A DNA stretch of 64,000 nt from an uncultured Caulobacterales bacterium (GTDB lineage Bacteria > Pseudomonadota > Alphaproteobacteria > Caulobacterales > Caulobacteraceae). The first letter of the stretch is position 1. Every line of letters begins with the position of its first letter. The notes under the pieces were generated by a model. That model was not told the DNA's origin, ran no database searches, and was given only the letters and a program-made list of their open reading frames with translations. The stretch lies in assembly GCA_903900155.1 (NCBI GenBank), contig CAIUMD010000062.1, positions 124,001 through 188,000 of the forward strand, read 5' to 3'. The translations under genes were made by a program, and so were the position numbers. Shown in pieces: positions 17,512-27,141 of the stretch.

Positions 17512-18117
17512 TTAGCCGCCCCAAACCTCCTTCAGCCGCGCGTCACGGCCACACCCCGTGCGGTAGGCGAAGTAGTTCAGCTTGTTCCGCTTGGCGTAGT
17601 CGCGGTGATATTCCTCGGCCGGGTAGAAGGTCTGCAACGGCAGGATCTGGGTCTTCATCGTGCCGGTCTTCAGGCGCTTGGCGGCCTCGGCGCGGGACTT
17701 TTCGGCGATCGGGCGCTGGGCCGGGGTGACGAAGACCGCCGGGCGGTAGGACGGGCCGCGGTCGCAGAACTGGCCGCCGTCGTCGGTGGGGTCGACCAGC
17801 TTCCAGTAGCGATACGGCAGGAACCCGTAGTCCAGCTTGGCTGGATCATAGGTGACGCGCACCGACTCGTAGTGGCCTGAGGTCTCGCTGGTGACGTCGC
17901 GATAGGTCGGGTTGTTCAGGTGGCCGCCGGTATAGCCGCTCTCGACCTTGATGACGCCCGGCACGCCCTGCATGTCGTGCTCCATGCACCAGAAGCAGCC
18001 GCCGGCGAACACGGCGGTCTCGGTCTTCCCAGAGCCCTTAGGAGAGAGGGCGGCGGCGGAAGCGCTGACCCCGAACAGGGCAAACGCGGTGGCCAAAAGG
18101 GCGAGTAAGCGGCGCAT
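17512..18117 (-). CDS. msrA: Periplasmic peptide-methionine (S)-S-oxide reductase
   Basis: 201 residues. A signal peptide (LLALLATAFALFGVSASAAA) precedes the MsrA core. The catalytic Cys lies in FAGGCFWCMEHDM, with GYTGGHLNNPTYRDV and YDPAKLDYGFL. The C-terminal RTGC provides a resolving Cys. It repairs the S-epimer of methionine sulfoxide in envelope proteins. The start ATG 18117 has GAGAG upstream. Confidence 0.95.
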   Translation of the reverse strand: MRRLLALLATAFALFGVSASAAALSPKGSGKTETAVFAGGCFWCMEHDMQGVPGVIKVESGYTGGHLNNPTYRDVTSETSGHYESVRVTYDPAKLDYGFLPYRYWKLVDPTDDGGQFCDRGPSYRPAVFVTPAQRPIAEKSRAEAAKRLKTGTMKTQILPLQTFYPAEEYHRDYAKRNKLNYFAYRTGCGRDARLKEVWGG

Positions 18118-18174
18118 CTCAAGTCTCTCCAGAAAGCGGACTCGAACTCAGATACGCACGGAAGCAGGCGAAGG

Positions 18175-18450
18175 TTACAGCCGCCAGCCGAAACCCACGC
18201 CGCGCACGCTGGGACACGCGGCCAGGCGCGAGGCCAGGACCTGCGCCCGGTCGTCGCCCTGGTCGTCGATCTCGAGCCTAATGGTCATGTGCTGACCCTC
18301 GGGAGCGGCGGACAGGGCGCGCAGGCGGGCCTGCTGCACGGAAGCCACGCCCAGCACCCGCATGAGGGCGTCGGGGGTGTCTTCGGCGGTTACCAGGAAG
18401 AGACGACGTTTCTCGTCTTCCGGTTTGGCGGCGTCTACGAGGTCGCTCAC
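18175..18450 (-). CDS. Small ACT-like protein, second of a pair
   Basis: 91 residues. The only clear fold hint is an ACT/IlvM-like beta-alpha-beta pattern (RRLFLVTAEDTPDALMRVLG, GQHMTIRLEID…, ending LAACPSVRGVGFGWRL). IlvM-type ACT domains bind amino acids as small regulatory subunits. I start it at GTG 18450 because that codon overlaps the previous gene's TGA (GTGA coupling); the track's GTG 18462 lies inside the upstream gene. Confidence 0.65.
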   Translation of the reverse strand: MSDLVDAAKPEDEKRRLFLVTAEDTPDALMRVLGVASVQQARLRALSAAPEGQHMTIRLEIDDQGDDRAQVLASRLAACPSVRGVGFGWRL

Positions 18451-18761
18451 GGGCGCAGCCACTGGTGTTCGACCGAGGCCGAATTGACGCCGGGCCAGGC
18501 GGCCAGGTCACGGGCCAGCAGGCGGGCGGCCTGGTCGCCCAGGTGGCGCACCTTCAGCGAGGCTTCGACGATCTGGCCGACCGGACGCATGGTCAGGCCG
18601 CACAGCTCGGCGCCGCTGTCGGCCAGGCCCTGGCGGACGGCTTCCAGCGCGCTGGGGGCGTCCTGGGCGGCCAGCAGCAGCTGGTGGACGGTGACGCCTT
18701 CCTGGTCGCTATGGAAGGCTGGTGGGGAGGGCAGGTAGCTCACTGGGGTGGTCCTTTGCAT
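18447..18761 (-). CDS. Small ACT-like protein, first of a pair
   Basis: 104 residues. It shows the same layout as its downstream partner: HQLLLAAQDAPSALEAVRQG, CGLTMRPVGQIVEASLKV and AAWPGVNSASVEHQW. The ending resembles the C-terminus of small acetolactate synthase-type ACT subunits. The pair is translationally coupled by a 4-base overlap. No catalytic subunit is adjacent, so the partner is unknown. It lies 39 bases downstream of a strong terminator hairpin, so either it has its own promoter in that gap or read-through occurs. Confidence 0.65.
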   Translation of the reverse strand: MQRTTPVSYLPSPPAFHSDQEGVTVHQLLLAAQDAPSALEAVRQGLADSGAELCGLTMRPVGQIVEASLKVRHLGDQAARLLARDLAAWPGVNSASVEHQWLRP

Positions 18762-18793
18762 GAGAGGCTTGAAGGACCGAGGGAGCGCGCAAC

Positions 18794-18824
18794 AAAAAAC
18801 CCCGCTCGTGGGAGCGGGGCTTTT
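18794..18824. terminator. Bidirectional rho-independent terminator
   Basis: An 8-bp stem CCCCGCTC/GAGCGGGG with a GTGG loop (18800-18819). On the minus strand it is followed by T6, on the plus strand by CTTTT. In the minus direction it ends the 50-aa membrane peptide transcript, or attenuates the ACT-like pair. Confidence 0.85.
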
Positions 18825-18866
18825 GGAGATCTTGCGATCCTTCGGCTTTGGTTTTGGTAGGTTTTC

Positions 18867-19019
18867 CTACCGCTGCTTGCGCCGATTTTGCCCCGTCCGA
18901 ATGGGAACGGTTTTAATCTGGGTGTTAATCATATTCCACATCGCCACGGCGCACGACATCGCAGCCACGGCGGCGAGGCCGGTGGTCACGAAGGCGGCGA
19001 AGGCGAAGGTCGATTGCAT
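18867..19019 (-). CDS. Small membrane peptide (50 aa), hypothetical
   Basis: Missed by the track. The frame reads MQSTFAFAAFVTTGLAAVAA, then MSCAVAMWNMINTQI and a basic tail RTGQNRRKQR. One transmembrane helix (about 6-30) with a positive C-terminus fits a small inner-membrane protein. No good Shine-Dalgarno precedes ATG 19019. The placement just before a strong terminator supports a short transcript. It could be a leader peptide, but no run of a single regulatory amino acid is visible. Confidence 0.45.
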   Translation of the reverse strand: MQSTFAFAAFVTTGLAAVAAMSCAVAMWNMINTQIKTVPIRTGQNRRKQR

Positions 19020-19170
19020 GTGGAAGCGATGAGTCCCGTTAGCGCCTAATACAGGTAGCGTGACAGCGGGGCGTGCGCAAGGTCTTGCCTGCGGAAGAGG
19101 CGATCGGTCGCGGGAGGGGCGGGTTTTGCCTGTTTCAGAGCGCGCTGATCAAAGCCTGAGCAGATCGGTT

Positions 19171-19312
19171 TCCTTCTCCCCTTGCGGGAGAAGGTGGCGC
19201 GAAGCGCCGGATGAGGGGTTGAATGCCCTGTCCGCTACGAAAAAGGGGCCGCCGGAGCGACCCCTCATCCGTCAGCCTACGGCTGCCACCTTCTCCCGCA
19301 AGGGGAGAAGGA
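19171..19312. repeat. GGAGAAGG-type palindromic intergenic element
   Basis: TCCTTCTCCCCTTGCGGGAG at the left is matched by CTCCCGCAAGGGGAGAAGGA at the right over about 142 bases. Inner arms (GGATGAGGGGT/ACCCCTCATCC) pair too. It has the same architecture as the element at 17386. It ends 3 bases from the pheT stop. Confidence 0.85.
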
Positions 19313-19315
19313 GAA

Positions 19316-21754
19316 CTATGACCGCAGCTTGCCGCCGGCCTTCTCGGCCGCCGCAACCACCTTCGCCGACAACGCTTCGATATCCGCGTCCGTCAGCGTC
19401 GCCTCGCGCGGCTGCACCACGACCTCGATGGCGACCGACTTGAAGCCCTCCGGCACGCCGGGGCCTTCATAGACGTCGAACACGCGCGCGGCGGTGATCA
19501 GGGCCTTGTCGGCGCCGCCGGCGGCCTTCACCAGGTCGCCGGCGGCCTTGGTCTTCTCGACCAGGAACGCGAAGTCGCGGGTCAGCGGCATCAGGGCCGA
19601 GGGCGAGAAGGCCGGACGGGTCTTGATCGCCTTCTTCTTCGGCTCGGGGATCGCCTCAAGGGTGATCTCGAAGCCGTAGACCGGGCCGGCCACGTCCAGG
19701 GCCTTCAGCACCGCCGGGTGGATCTCGCCGAACTCGGCCATCACCGCCTTGGGACCCAGCTGCAGGCGCGCCGAGCGGCCCGGATGCCACCAGGACGAGG
19801 CCGAGCCTTGCGCCGTCTGCAGCGAGGCCACCGGCGCGCCCAGCTCTTCCAGCAGGGCCAGCAGGTCAGCCTTGACGGTGAAGACGTCGCCTTGCGGAGC
19901 CTTGTCCCAGCCGCGCGGCGCCTTCGGGACCAGGATGGCCGCGACGACGTTGCGCTGGTCGCTGGGGCGCTCGCCATGGAAGGTCGGGCCGATCTCGAAC
20001 AGGGCGGCGTCCGGGAAGCCTTGGCGGGCGTTGCGGCCGGCCGCGTCGATCAGGTTGGGCAGCAGCGACGGGCGCATGCAGTCCAGTTCCGAGGCGATCG
20101 GGTTGGCCAGCATCAGTTCGGGCTGACCGCCGCCGAACAGCGCGGCCGTCGTGTGGTGGGTGAAGCTGAAGGTCACCGCTTCGGCATAGCCGGCGGCGGC
20201 CAGGGCGCGGCGGGCCGTGCGGGCGCGAGCCTGCTTGGCCGTCAGGATGCCGCCCACCGCGCGCGCTGCTTCGGGAAGCGGCGTCGAGGGCAGGGCGCCG
20301 TAGCCGGCGATGCGGGCGACTTCTTCCACCAGGTCGGCCTTGCCTTCCACGTCGCGGCGGAAGGTCGGCGGGGTGACGCAGACCAGGCTCTCGGCATGGG
20401 TGACGAAGTCGGCGGCCGAGACGTCCTTGGGCGGCTCGATCGTGAAGCCCAGGTCGCGCAGGATCTGCAACGACTTCTGCGGTTCGATCTCCAGGCCCGA
20501 CAACTGGCCGACATAGGCCGGATCGAACAGGATCGGCTTGGGCGCGGGCAACACCTCGCCTACGAACAGGACCTCCGACGGCTCGCCGCCGCACAGCTCC
20601 AGGATCAGCTTGGTGGCCAGCTCGACGCCGTCGACCAGCGAGCCGGTGTCGACCGTGCGGGCGAAGCGGTACTGGGCGTCGCTGGCGATGCCGGTCGCGC
20701 GGCCGGTCTGGGCCGTGCGGATCGGGTCGAACCAGGCGCTCTCGACGAAGACGTCGACCGTCTCGTCCGAGCAGCCGGTGCTCTCGCCGCCCATCACGCC
20801 GCCCAGGCCGATCGGACGTTCCCCGCTCGCGTCGGCGATCACCGACATCTCCGGGGTCAGCTCGTAGGTCTTGCCGTCCAGCGCGATCAGGTGCTCGTCG
20901 CCGTGGACGCCATGGCGCCCCAGGCGGGTCGAGATCACCGTGCCCGACAGCTTGGCGGCGTCATAGACGTGCAGCGGGCGGGCGCGGTCGTACGAGATCA
21001 GGTTGGTGACATCGACCAGGGCGTTGATCGGGCGCAGGCCGATGGCGGTCAGGCGGTCGGCCAGCCACTTGGGCGAGGGACCGTTCTTGACGCCGCGGAT
21101 GTAGCGGCCGGCGAAGGCCGGGCAGGCCTCGCCGTCGACCGTCACGGTGATCGGGCTCGGATAAGAACCAGGGATCGCCGCGATCGAGACGTCCTTCAGC
21201 TTGCCGACGCCGGCGGCGGCCAGGTCGCGGGCGATGCCGACGACGCCCAGCCAGTCGGGGCGGTTGGGGGTGACTTCGAAGTCGATGACGGCTTCCAGGC
21301 CCAGGGCGTCGACGGCGGGCGTGCCGACCGGCAGGGCGTCCGGCAGCTCCATGATGCCGTCGCTCTCGCTGGCGTATTCCAGCTCGGCGGCCGAGCAGAG
21401 CATGCCGTTCGAGACGACGCCGCGCACGGGCTTCTCGACCAGGGTCACGTCCAGGCCGGGCACATAGGCGCCGATCGGGGCGTAGATGGTGGTCAGGCCC
21501 GGACGGGCGTTCGGCGCGCCGCAGACGATCTCCTTGCGGCCGTCGACGGTGTCGACCTGGCAGACCTGGAGGCGGTCGGCGTTCGGGTGGCGGGCGGCCT
21601 CGACGATCTTGCAGACCGTGAACGGCGCCAGCTTGGTCGCCGGATCGGTGACGTGCTCGACCTCGAGCCCGGCCATGGTCATGGCCGCGACGATCTCGGG
21701 GACGGTGGCGGTGGCCTCAAGGTGATCCTTGAGCCAGGAGAGGGTGAATTTCAT
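19316..21754 (-). CDS. pheT: Phenylalanyl-tRNA synthetase beta subunit
   Basis: 812 residues, the usual length. Domains in order: an N-terminal EMAP/tRNA-binding domain (about 40-150; [18 protein letters not shown]), B3/B4 ([26 protein letters not shown]), B5 ([20 protein letters not shown]), the catalytic-like core and a C-terminal FDX-ACB anticodon-binding domain ([14 protein letters not shown]). It forms the alpha2-beta2 enzyme with PheS, which lies 10 bases upstream in the same operon. Confidence 0.98.
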   Translation of the reverse strand: MKFTLSWLKDHLEATATVPEIVAAMTMAGLEVEHVTDPATKLAPFTVCKIVEAARHPNADRLQVCQVDTVDGRKEIVCGAPNARPGLTTIYAPIGAYVPGLDVTLVEKPVRGVVSNGMLCSAAELEYASESDGIMELPDALPVGTPAVDALGLEAVIDFEVTPNRPDWLGVVGIARDLAAAGVGKLKDVSIAAIPGSYPSPITVTVDGEACPAFAGRYIRGVKNGPSPKWLADRLTAIGLRPINALVDVTNLISYDRARPLHVYDAAKLSGTVISTRLGRHGVHGDEHLIALDGKTYELTPEMSVIADASGERPIGLGGVMGGESTGCSDETVDVFVESAWFDPIRTAQTGRATGIASDAQYRFARTVDTGSLVDGVELATKLILELCGGEPSEVLFVGEVLPAPKPILFDPAYVGQLSGLEIEPQKSLQILRDLGFTIEPPKDVSAADFVTHAESLVCVTPPTFRRDVEGKADLVEEVARIAGYGALPSTPLPEAARAVGGILTAKQARARTARRALAAAGYAEAVTFSFTHHTTAALFGGGQPELMLANPIASELDCMRPSLLPNLIDAAGRNARQGFPDAALFEIGPTFHGERPSDQRNVVAAILVPKAPRGWDKAPQGDVFTVKADLLALLEELGAPVASLQTAQGSASSWWHPGRSARLQLGPKAVMAEFGEIHPAVLKALDVAGPVYGFEITLEAIPEPKKKAIKTRPAFSPSALMPLTRDFAFLVEKTKAAGDLVKAAGGADKALITAARVFDVYEGPGVPEGFKSVAIEVVVQPREATLTDADIEALSAKVVAAAEKAGGKLRS

Positions 21755-21764
21755 TGCTCTAGTC

Positions 21765-22853
21765 TCAGCTCAGGCCCGAGGCGGCGTTCGGCGCGGCGAA
21801 GGCGCTGAAGCCGTAGTGCGACAGCCAGCGGACGTCCGACGACCACATGTCGCGCAGGTCCGGCATGCCGTATTTCAGCATGCCCAGGCGATCGACGCCC
21901 ATGCCGAAGGCGAAGCCCTGGTACTCGTCCGGATCGATGCCGCAGGCGCGCAGGACGTTCGGGTGAACCATCCCGCAGCCCAGGATCTCGAGCCACGACG
22001 CGCCCTGGCCGATCTTGATCTCACCACCCGAGCGGTCGCACTGCACGTCCATCTCGGCCGACGGCTCGGTGAACGGGAAGTGGTGCGGGCGGAACTGGGT
22101 GGTGACCGCGTCGGTCTCGAAGAACCGGGCCAGGAAGGTCTCCAGGGTCCACTTCAGGTGGCCCATGTGGATGCCCTTGTCGATCACCAGCCCCTCGACC
22201 TGGTGGAACACCGGCGTGTGGGTGGCGTCGTTGTCCACGCGATAGGTGCGGCCCGGCGCGATGATGCGGATCGGCGGCTTCTGGCTGACCATGGTCCGCA
22301 CCTGCACGGGGCTGGTGTGCGTGCGCAGCAGCATGCGCTCGCCGGTCGACCCATCTTCTTGCTGGCGAGCGTTGAAGAAGAAGGTGTCGTGCATCTCGCG
22401 GGCCGGGTGCTTTTCGGGGAAGTTCAGGGCCGTGAAGTTGTGGAAGTCGTCCTCGATGTCCGGACCTTCGGCCACGGCGAAGCCCATCTCGGCGAAGATG
22501 GCGACCATCTCGTCCATGGTCTGCATGGTCGGGTGGACGCTGCCCTTGCGGCGGTGCGGGGCGGGCAGGGACAGGTCCAGCGTCTCGCTGGCCAGGCGCG
22601 CGTCGAGCTCGGCGGCTTCGAGGCCGGCCTTCTTCTCGGCGATGGCGTCCGCGACCTTGTCGCGCAAGGCGTTGATCGCCGCGCCCTGGGTCTTGCGCTC
22701 CTCGGGGCTCATCGCGCCCAGGGTCTTGAGCAGGCCCGAGATCGAGCCGGTTTTGCCCACAGCGGCCACACGGACGGCGTCGAGCGCTTGGAGGTCCGTC
22801 GCGCCGGCCACCTGGGCCAGGACGTCGGATTCGAGGGTGTTGAGATCGGTCAT
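21765..22853 (-). CDS. pheS: Phenylalanyl-tRNA synthetase alpha subunit
   Basis: 362 residues. An N-terminal coiled coil (about 1-90) is followed by the class II core: motif 2 [20 protein letters not shown] and motif 3 [18 protein letters not shown]. It charges tRNA-Phe together with PheT, which follows at 10 bases. I chose [11 protein letters not shown] (ATG 22853) over the track's start three codons earlier. A palindromic repeat lies between rplT and this gene, so pheST may have its own promoter. Confidence 0.97.
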   Translation of the reverse strand: MTDLNTLESDVLAQVAGATDLQALDAVRVAAVGKTGSISGLLKTLGAMSPEERKTQGAAINALRDKVADAIAEKKAGLEAAELDARLASETLDLSLPAPHRRKGSVHPTMQTMDEMVAIFAEMGFAVAEGPDIEDDFHNFTALNFPEKHPAREMHDTFFFNARQQEDGSTGERMLLRTHTSPVQVRTMVSQKPPIRIIAPGRTYRVDNDATHTPVFHQVEGLVIDKGIHMGHLKWTLETFLARFFETDAVTTQFRPHHFPFTEPSAEMDVQCDRSGGEIKIGQGASWLEILGCGMVHPNVLRACGIDPDEYQGFAFGMGVDRLGMLKYGMPDLRDMWSSDVRWLSHYGFSAFAAPNAASGLS

Positions 22854-22887
22854 GACGGGCATCCGTCTAGGCGGTTAAACTCGCGTT

Positions 22888-22986
22888 GTCATCCCGGCCG
22901 CAGCGAAGCGGAGAGCCGGGACCGCAACAAACGCCGGCGCTTCCGGCGGTCCCGGCTCGGCGCGCTACGCGCTTGGCCGGGATGAC
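22888..22986. repeat. GTCATCCCGGCC palindromic element, complete copy
   Basis: The left half GTCATCCCGGCCGCAGCG…GAGAGCCGGGACCGC is mirrored by GGCGGTCCCGGCTC…GGCCGGGATGAC on the right, with a spacer of about 20 bases. The two halves occur separately at 28540-28578 and 28966-29001, on either side of the GIY-YIG gene. Confidence 0.9.
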
Positions 22987-23002
22987 AGCTTTTCCGGACA
23001 GC

Positions 23003-23035
23003 AAAAAGCCCTCCGGCTCGCGCCGAAGGGCTTTT
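23003..23035 (-). terminator. Terminator of the rpmI-rplT transcript
   Basis: AAAAGCCCTCCGGC pairs with GCCGAAGGGCTTTT (14-bp stem, one mismatch, TCGC loop), with a T5 tract on the minus strand. It starts about 35 bases after the rplT stop. Confidence 0.85.
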
Positions 23036-23070
23036 CAGGATCGATAGAGCTCGACAGAGCTCAGATATCC

Positions 23071-23427
23071 TTAGGCCAGGGCAGCGCGGACCTTGTCAGC
23101 GATAGCCTTGAACGCAGCCGGGTCGTTGCCCGCGATATCGGCCAGGACCTTACGGTCCATCTCGATACCCGCCACGTCCAGGCCGTGGATAAATTGCGAG
23201 TAGGTGAAGCCTTCGATGCGCGCACCGGCGTTGATGCGTTGGATCCACAGCGAACGGAAGGCGCGCTTGCGCACCTTGCGGTCGCGATAGGCGTACTGGC
23301 CGGCCTTGTCGACCGCGGCCTTGGCCGTGCGGATGGTGTTCTTGCGGCGCCCGTAGAAGCCCTTGGCTTGCTCGAGAACCTTCTTGTGCTTGGCGTGGGC
23401 GACGACGCCACGTTTAACGCGAGCCAT
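23071..23427 (-). CDS. rplT: 50S ribosomal protein L20
   Basis: 118 residues, the full family length. It begins [20 protein letters not shown] and carries [17 protein letters not shown] and [10 protein letters not shown], the conserved rRNA-binding features. L20 is an early assembly protein of the large subunit. It follows rpmI by 15 bases. Confidence 0.98.
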   Translation of the reverse strand: MARVKRGVVAHAKHKKVLEQAKGFYGRRKNTIRTAKAAVDKAGQYAYRDRKVRKRAFRSLWIQRINAGARIEGFTYSQFIHGLDVAGIEMDRKVLADIAGNDPAAFKAIADKVRAALA

Positions 23428-23442
23428 GTGTCAGCGCTCCTC

Positions 23443-23643
23443 TTACAGGCCGTAGGGCAGGTACGTACGGATGATCTTGGCGTCAGCCTCGCTCATCACC
23501 TTGGTGCCGCGGTTTTGGCGGATGTACTTACCGTTGTGGCCGATAAGGCGGTGGCGCTTGCCGGCGACGCCGGCCTTCAGCTTGCCCGTAGCGGTCAGTT
23601 TGAAGCGCTTTTTAGCGCCCGACTTGGTCTTCAACTTCGGCAT
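23443..23643 (-). CDS. rpmI: 50S ribosomal protein L35
   Basis: 66 residues beginning [20 protein letters not shown] and containing [19 protein letters not shown], typical of L35. It is the first gene of an rpmI-rplT pair. Unlike many genomes, infC is not directly upstream: two unrelated genes intervene. Confidence 0.97.
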   Translation of the reverse strand: MPKLKTKSGAKKRFKLTATGKLKAGVAGKRHRLIGHNGKYIRQNRGTKVMSEADAKIIRTYLPYGL

Positions 23644-23764
23644 TTCGCGTCGGAGCTTGCGCCCCGTCCTCTAGAAGCATGACGAACCGCCATGGCATGC
23701 CAATTGGCCAGGCGGTTCCGGAAAGGCGGCGTTGCTACAGGAAAGACTCGGTTCTGGCAAGCAC

Positions 23765-24955
23765 TTAGGCGGCGGCCTTGGTGCGCTGGACGATCACCAG
23801 GGCAAAGCCGATGGCCGGAACCATCAAGGCCGCGCCGAACCAGTAGGGCCCGCCGATGTGCAGACCGAACAGCGGACCGGCCAGCAGCGGGCCGCCGATG
23901 CGGGCCAGCGAGCCGGCGGCCATGTTCAGGCCCAGCATCTGCCCCTGGCGGTCGGTCGGGCTGGCGCGCGAGATCAGGGCGGCCACGCAGGGGAAGACCA
24001 GCGATTGGCCAAAGGCGGTGCAGGCCACGGCGACGACGGCCACCGGCGGGCTCGGGATGAACGGCGTGATCAGCAGGGTCAGGGCGATGATCGACAGGCC
24101 CGTGGTCAGCACCCGGCCTTCGCCGTACCGGCGCGCCAGGCGTCCGGTCAGAAGGCCCTGGCCTAGCGAGGCGATGACGCCGATGATCGCGAAGCACGCG
24201 GCCACCTGGCTCGGCCCCCAGTGGAACCGCACGTCGGCATAGAGGCCGAACACCGCCTCCATGCCCGCGAAGGCGCCGGTCGAGATCAGGGTGACCAGCA
24301 GCACGCGCGAGAGAATCGGATGGGCGGCCGCGGCGGCCAGAGCTTCGCGGCGGTTGGGTTGCACCGTGCCCGGCGCGGAGGGGGCGCGGCTTTCGGCCAC
24401 GAACAGGACGACGCCCAGGGCGGCGGTCCCGGCCATGGCGGCGGCCAGGAACAGCGGCAGCTGGTAGCCCAGGTGTCCCGCGCCGGGACGGATCACCATC
24501 ACCAGGGCGGGGCCGATCACGAAGCCGGCTCCGAAGGCCGCGCCCAGGAGACCCATGCGCCCGGCGCGCTTCTCGGGCGGGGTGACATCGGCCATGTAGC
24601 CCTGGATCGTCGAGATGTTGCCGCTGCCGAAACCGCCGACCAGGCGCACGGCCATGGCGATCCAGATGTTTGGGGCAAACGCGAGAGCCAGATAGGCCAG
24701 GGTGTTGGCGACGATGGTGACGATCAGCACCGGCCGCCGGCCGATCCGGTCGGACATCCGCCCCCAGAACGGCTCGCCGAAGAACTGGCCTAGGCTGTAG
24801 GCGGCGAACATCGTCGTCACCTGCCACGGGGCGGCGTTCATCGACTTGGCGTAGAACGGCAGCAGCGGAATGACCACGCCAAAGCCCACCAGGTTGATGA
24901 AGACCACCAGGAGCAGGACGACCAGGGCGCGGGCGCTGTGAGACTGTTCGGACAT
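23765..24955 (-). CDS. MFS drug/H+ antiporter, TetA (TCR)-like
   Basis: 396 residues and 12 predicted TM helices. Characteristic motifs are VVIPLLPFYAKSM in TM1, the motif A loop GRMSDRIGRRPVL, and motif C-like GAAFGAGFVIGPALV in TM5, as in 12-TM DHA1 efflux pumps (TetA group). The substrate is unknown. It sits between the S9 peptidase (41 bases upstream) and rpmI, in the same direction as both. Confidence 0.85.
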   Translation of the reverse strand: MSEQSHSARALVVLLLVVFINLVGFGVVIPLLPFYAKSMNAAPWQVTTMFAAYSLGQFFGEPFWGRMSDRIGRRPVLIVTIVANTLAYLALAFAPNIWIAMAVRLVGGFGSGNISTIQGYMADVTPPEKRAGRMGLLGAAFGAGFVIGPALVMVIRPGAGHLGYQLPLFLAAAMAGTAALGVVLFVAESRAPSAPGTVQPNRREALAAAAAHPILSRVLLVTLISTGAFAGMEAVFGLYADVRFHWGPSQVAACFAIIGVIASLGQGLLTGRLARRYGEGRVLTTGLSIIALTLLITPFIPSPPVAVVAVACTAFGQSLVFPCVAALISRASPTDRQGQMLGLNMAAGSLARIGGPLLAGPLFGLHIGGPYWFGAALMVPAIGFALVIVQRTKAAA

Positions 24956-24996
24956 CAGGACGCGCGGTTTACGCCTGAACCTTGGGCTTGGCGACC

Positions 24997-26940
24997 TCAG
25001 TTCGGCGGGTTGTGCTTTTCCAGGAAGGCGACGGCGGTGGTCAGCATTTGGAGCCGGGTCTGACTGCGCGACAGCCAGTGGTCCTCGCCGTCCAGGGTGA
25101 CGAACTCATAGGGCTTGCCGGCGGCCTTCAGGGCCGAAGCCATCTTCTGGCTTTCGCTGTAGGGCACGACGGTGTCGTCCTTGCCGTGGATCAGCAGGAT
25201 CGGCGCCTCGACGGCGCCGGCATGGGCGGCGGGCGAGATTTCGCGCAGCTTTGGATCACGTTCGCCGGTCACGCCATAGAACCGCTTGCGATAACGGATG
25301 CGCGCGCTTTGCTCACCATAGCGCAGGATCTCGTCATGCAGGCGGCCGGGCAGGTCGCTGGGGCCGGCCAGCGAGACGGCGCAGCGATAGACGCCCTTCT
25401 GCAAGGTCACGCCGGCCAGGGCCGCGTAGCCGCCATAGCTGCCGCCGAAGATGCACACGCGCTTGGAGTCTACAACGCCCTGTTTGGCCAGGAACGCCAC
25501 GCCGTCCGATAGGTCGGTCTGCATCTTGCGCCCCCACTCGCCGTAGCCCGCCGTCTTGAAGGCGTGGCCGCGGTTGGTCGAACCGCGGAAATTGGGCTGC
25601 AGCACGGCGTAACCACGCGAGGCCAGCGCCTGGGCCCACCAGTCGAAGGCGGTGGTGTCATAGGCCTCCGGCCCGCCGTGCGGCAGGACGATCAGCGGCA
25701 GGTTCTTTTCCCCACGCCCCTTGGGCATGGTCAGGATCGCGTCGATCTCAAGGCCATCGCCGGCCGGATAGCGGATCTCGCGGACCCGGGCGATGTCGGC
25801 AGGGCCGATCTTGGAATAGGCCACGCCGATCGGGTCCACGCGCTTGGTCGTGGTGTCGGCCACATAGTAGGCGCCGGCGCTGTTCTCGCCCTCGACATAG
25901 AGGATCAGCTTCTTGAAGTCGGGCGTCCACGAGGTCAGCGCCACCAACTGGCCCTTGAAGGCGCCGCGGAACGCCGGCCACAGCGCTTTCAGCCGCGGCT
26001 CGATGAAATCGTATTCGATGAAGTTGTCGTGATAGCTGAAGCCCAGCACCACGCCATCGGGACCGATGACCGGCGAGAGGCTGCGAGCCGGACCAACGAA
26101 GCCGCCGGCCTTGCCGTCGGCCAGCCCGATGGGCGTGGGCCGCCACAGGCTGGTTTCCTTGTCCCAGGTGTCGATGATCACCGCCTGGCCATCCGGCGAG
26201 ACGCCCCACAGGGACGGCGTTTCGGCCGCTTCGGTGGTCGAGAACACGGTCTGCCAGCCGCCGCCCTTGCGCAGGGACATGGTCCAGGTGGCGTTGTTCT
26301 GAGCCTGGTTCTCCTTGTAGCTGGCCTTGGCCAGGACCTTGCCGTCGGCGCTGGCCAGATAGTCGTAGGTGTCGGCGTCGCCCATCTGCACCACCGTGGC
26401 CTGGCCGCTTTCCAGATCGACCTTGAACAGGTCCAGGTGGCTGCCCTTGGACTGCATGTTGCGGGCTTCGGTGGTCATCAGCGGCGCCAGAAGCACGGGC
26501 TTCTGGCCGTCCCGGGCGGGCTGGATGCGGCCGGCAATGACGTTGACCACGGTGTCCATGGCCTTGGTCGGCAGCTGCACGAAATCGCCGGTCCGAACGT
26601 TCAGGCTGACGGCCTGGTAGTTCTCGCGAAAATAGCTGACGCCGTCGATCACCGCGGTGTTGGAGACCTCGATGACGATGTGGTCGCCGTCGGCCCACTG
26701 CACGCTGCGCACCTTGCGGAAGCCGATCTTGGTCGAGGCCAGGACCGGGCCGGCCAACGATTTGACGATGACCTGGCTCTCGTCATTGACGGTGACGATC
26801 AGCGCCAGGGCGGAGCCGTCCGGCGAGACATCCACGCTGTTGATGGTGGGCAGGCGACCATAGGCCTCGAGCGGCGCGCCCTGCGCGGGCGCAACGGACA
26901 GAAGCGCAGCCATCGACGCGGCCGCCATCAGCTTCAACAT
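24997..26940 (-). CDS. Secreted S9-family prolyl oligopeptidase-like serine peptidase
   Basis: 647 residues. The signal peptide (MLKLMAAASMAALLSVAPAQ) is followed by a beta-propeller-like region (about 30-390) and an alpha/beta-hydrolase catalytic domain: the nucleophile in FGGSYGGYAAL, the Asp in LLIHGKDDTVVP and the His in GEDHWLSR. It cleaves short peptides in the periplasm. ATG 26940 is preceded by GAGGA, while the track start is 26 codons further up. Confidence 0.9.
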   Translation of the reverse strand: MLKLMAAASMAALLSVAPAQGAPLEAYGRLPTINSVDVSPDGSALALIVTVNDESQVIVKSLAGPVLASTKIGFRKVRSVQWADGDHIVIEVSNTAVIDGVSYFRENYQAVSLNVRTGDFVQLPTKAMDTVVNVIAGRIQPARDGQKPVLLAPLMTTEARNMQSKGSHLDLFKVDLESGQATVVQMGDADTYDYLASADGKVLAKASYKENQAQNNATWTMSLRKGGGWQTVFSTTEAAETPSLWGVSPDGQAVIIDTWDKETSLWRPTPIGLADGKAGGFVGPARSLSPVIGPDGVVLGFSYHDNFIEYDFIEPRLKALWPAFRGAFKGQLVALTSWTPDFKKLILYVEGENSAGAYYVADTTTKRVDPIGVAYSKIGPADIARVREIRYPAGDGLEIDAILTMPKGRGEKNLPLIVLPHGGPEAYDTTAFDWWAQALASRGYAVLQPNFRGSTNRGHAFKTAGYGEWGRKMQTDLSDGVAFLAKQGVVDSKRVCIFGGSYGGYAALAGVTLQKGVYRCAVSLAGPSDLPGRLHDEILRYGEQSARIRYRKRFYGVTGERDPKLREISPAAHAGAVEAPILLIHGKDDTVVPYSESQKMASALKAAGKPYEFVTLDGEDHWLSRSQTRLQMLTTAVAFLEKHNPPN

Positions 26941-27089
26941 GCTGGTCCTCGAAAACAAGCGTTCAGGCGCAAGTCGATGAGCGCGCTGAATCCCCCTCAA
27001 CGGCCAAAGCTCTACCATGGGCTGCGCGATTGTCGAGCGCGCGAGCGAGGCGGAGGGGGCGTGCTGGGAAAGGTGTTTCGCAAAAACAA

Positions 27090-27116
27090 AACGCCCCGGC
27101 GCGGAACCGGGGCGTT
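27090..27116 (-). terminator. Terminator of infC
   Basis: AACGCCCCGG pairs with CCGGGGCGTT over a 7-base loop, with TTTTGTTTTTG following on the minus strand. It ends the transcript right after infC, showing that infC is not cotranscribed with the genes downstream of it. Confidence 0.9.
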
Positions 27117-27141
27117 TCGGTGTCTACTCAGTGATCCGATC

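Noticed and set aside
18914-18931. TTAATCTGGGTGTTAA as a CtrA box
   Set aside because: The spacer is 8, not 7, and it lies inside the small membrane ORF.
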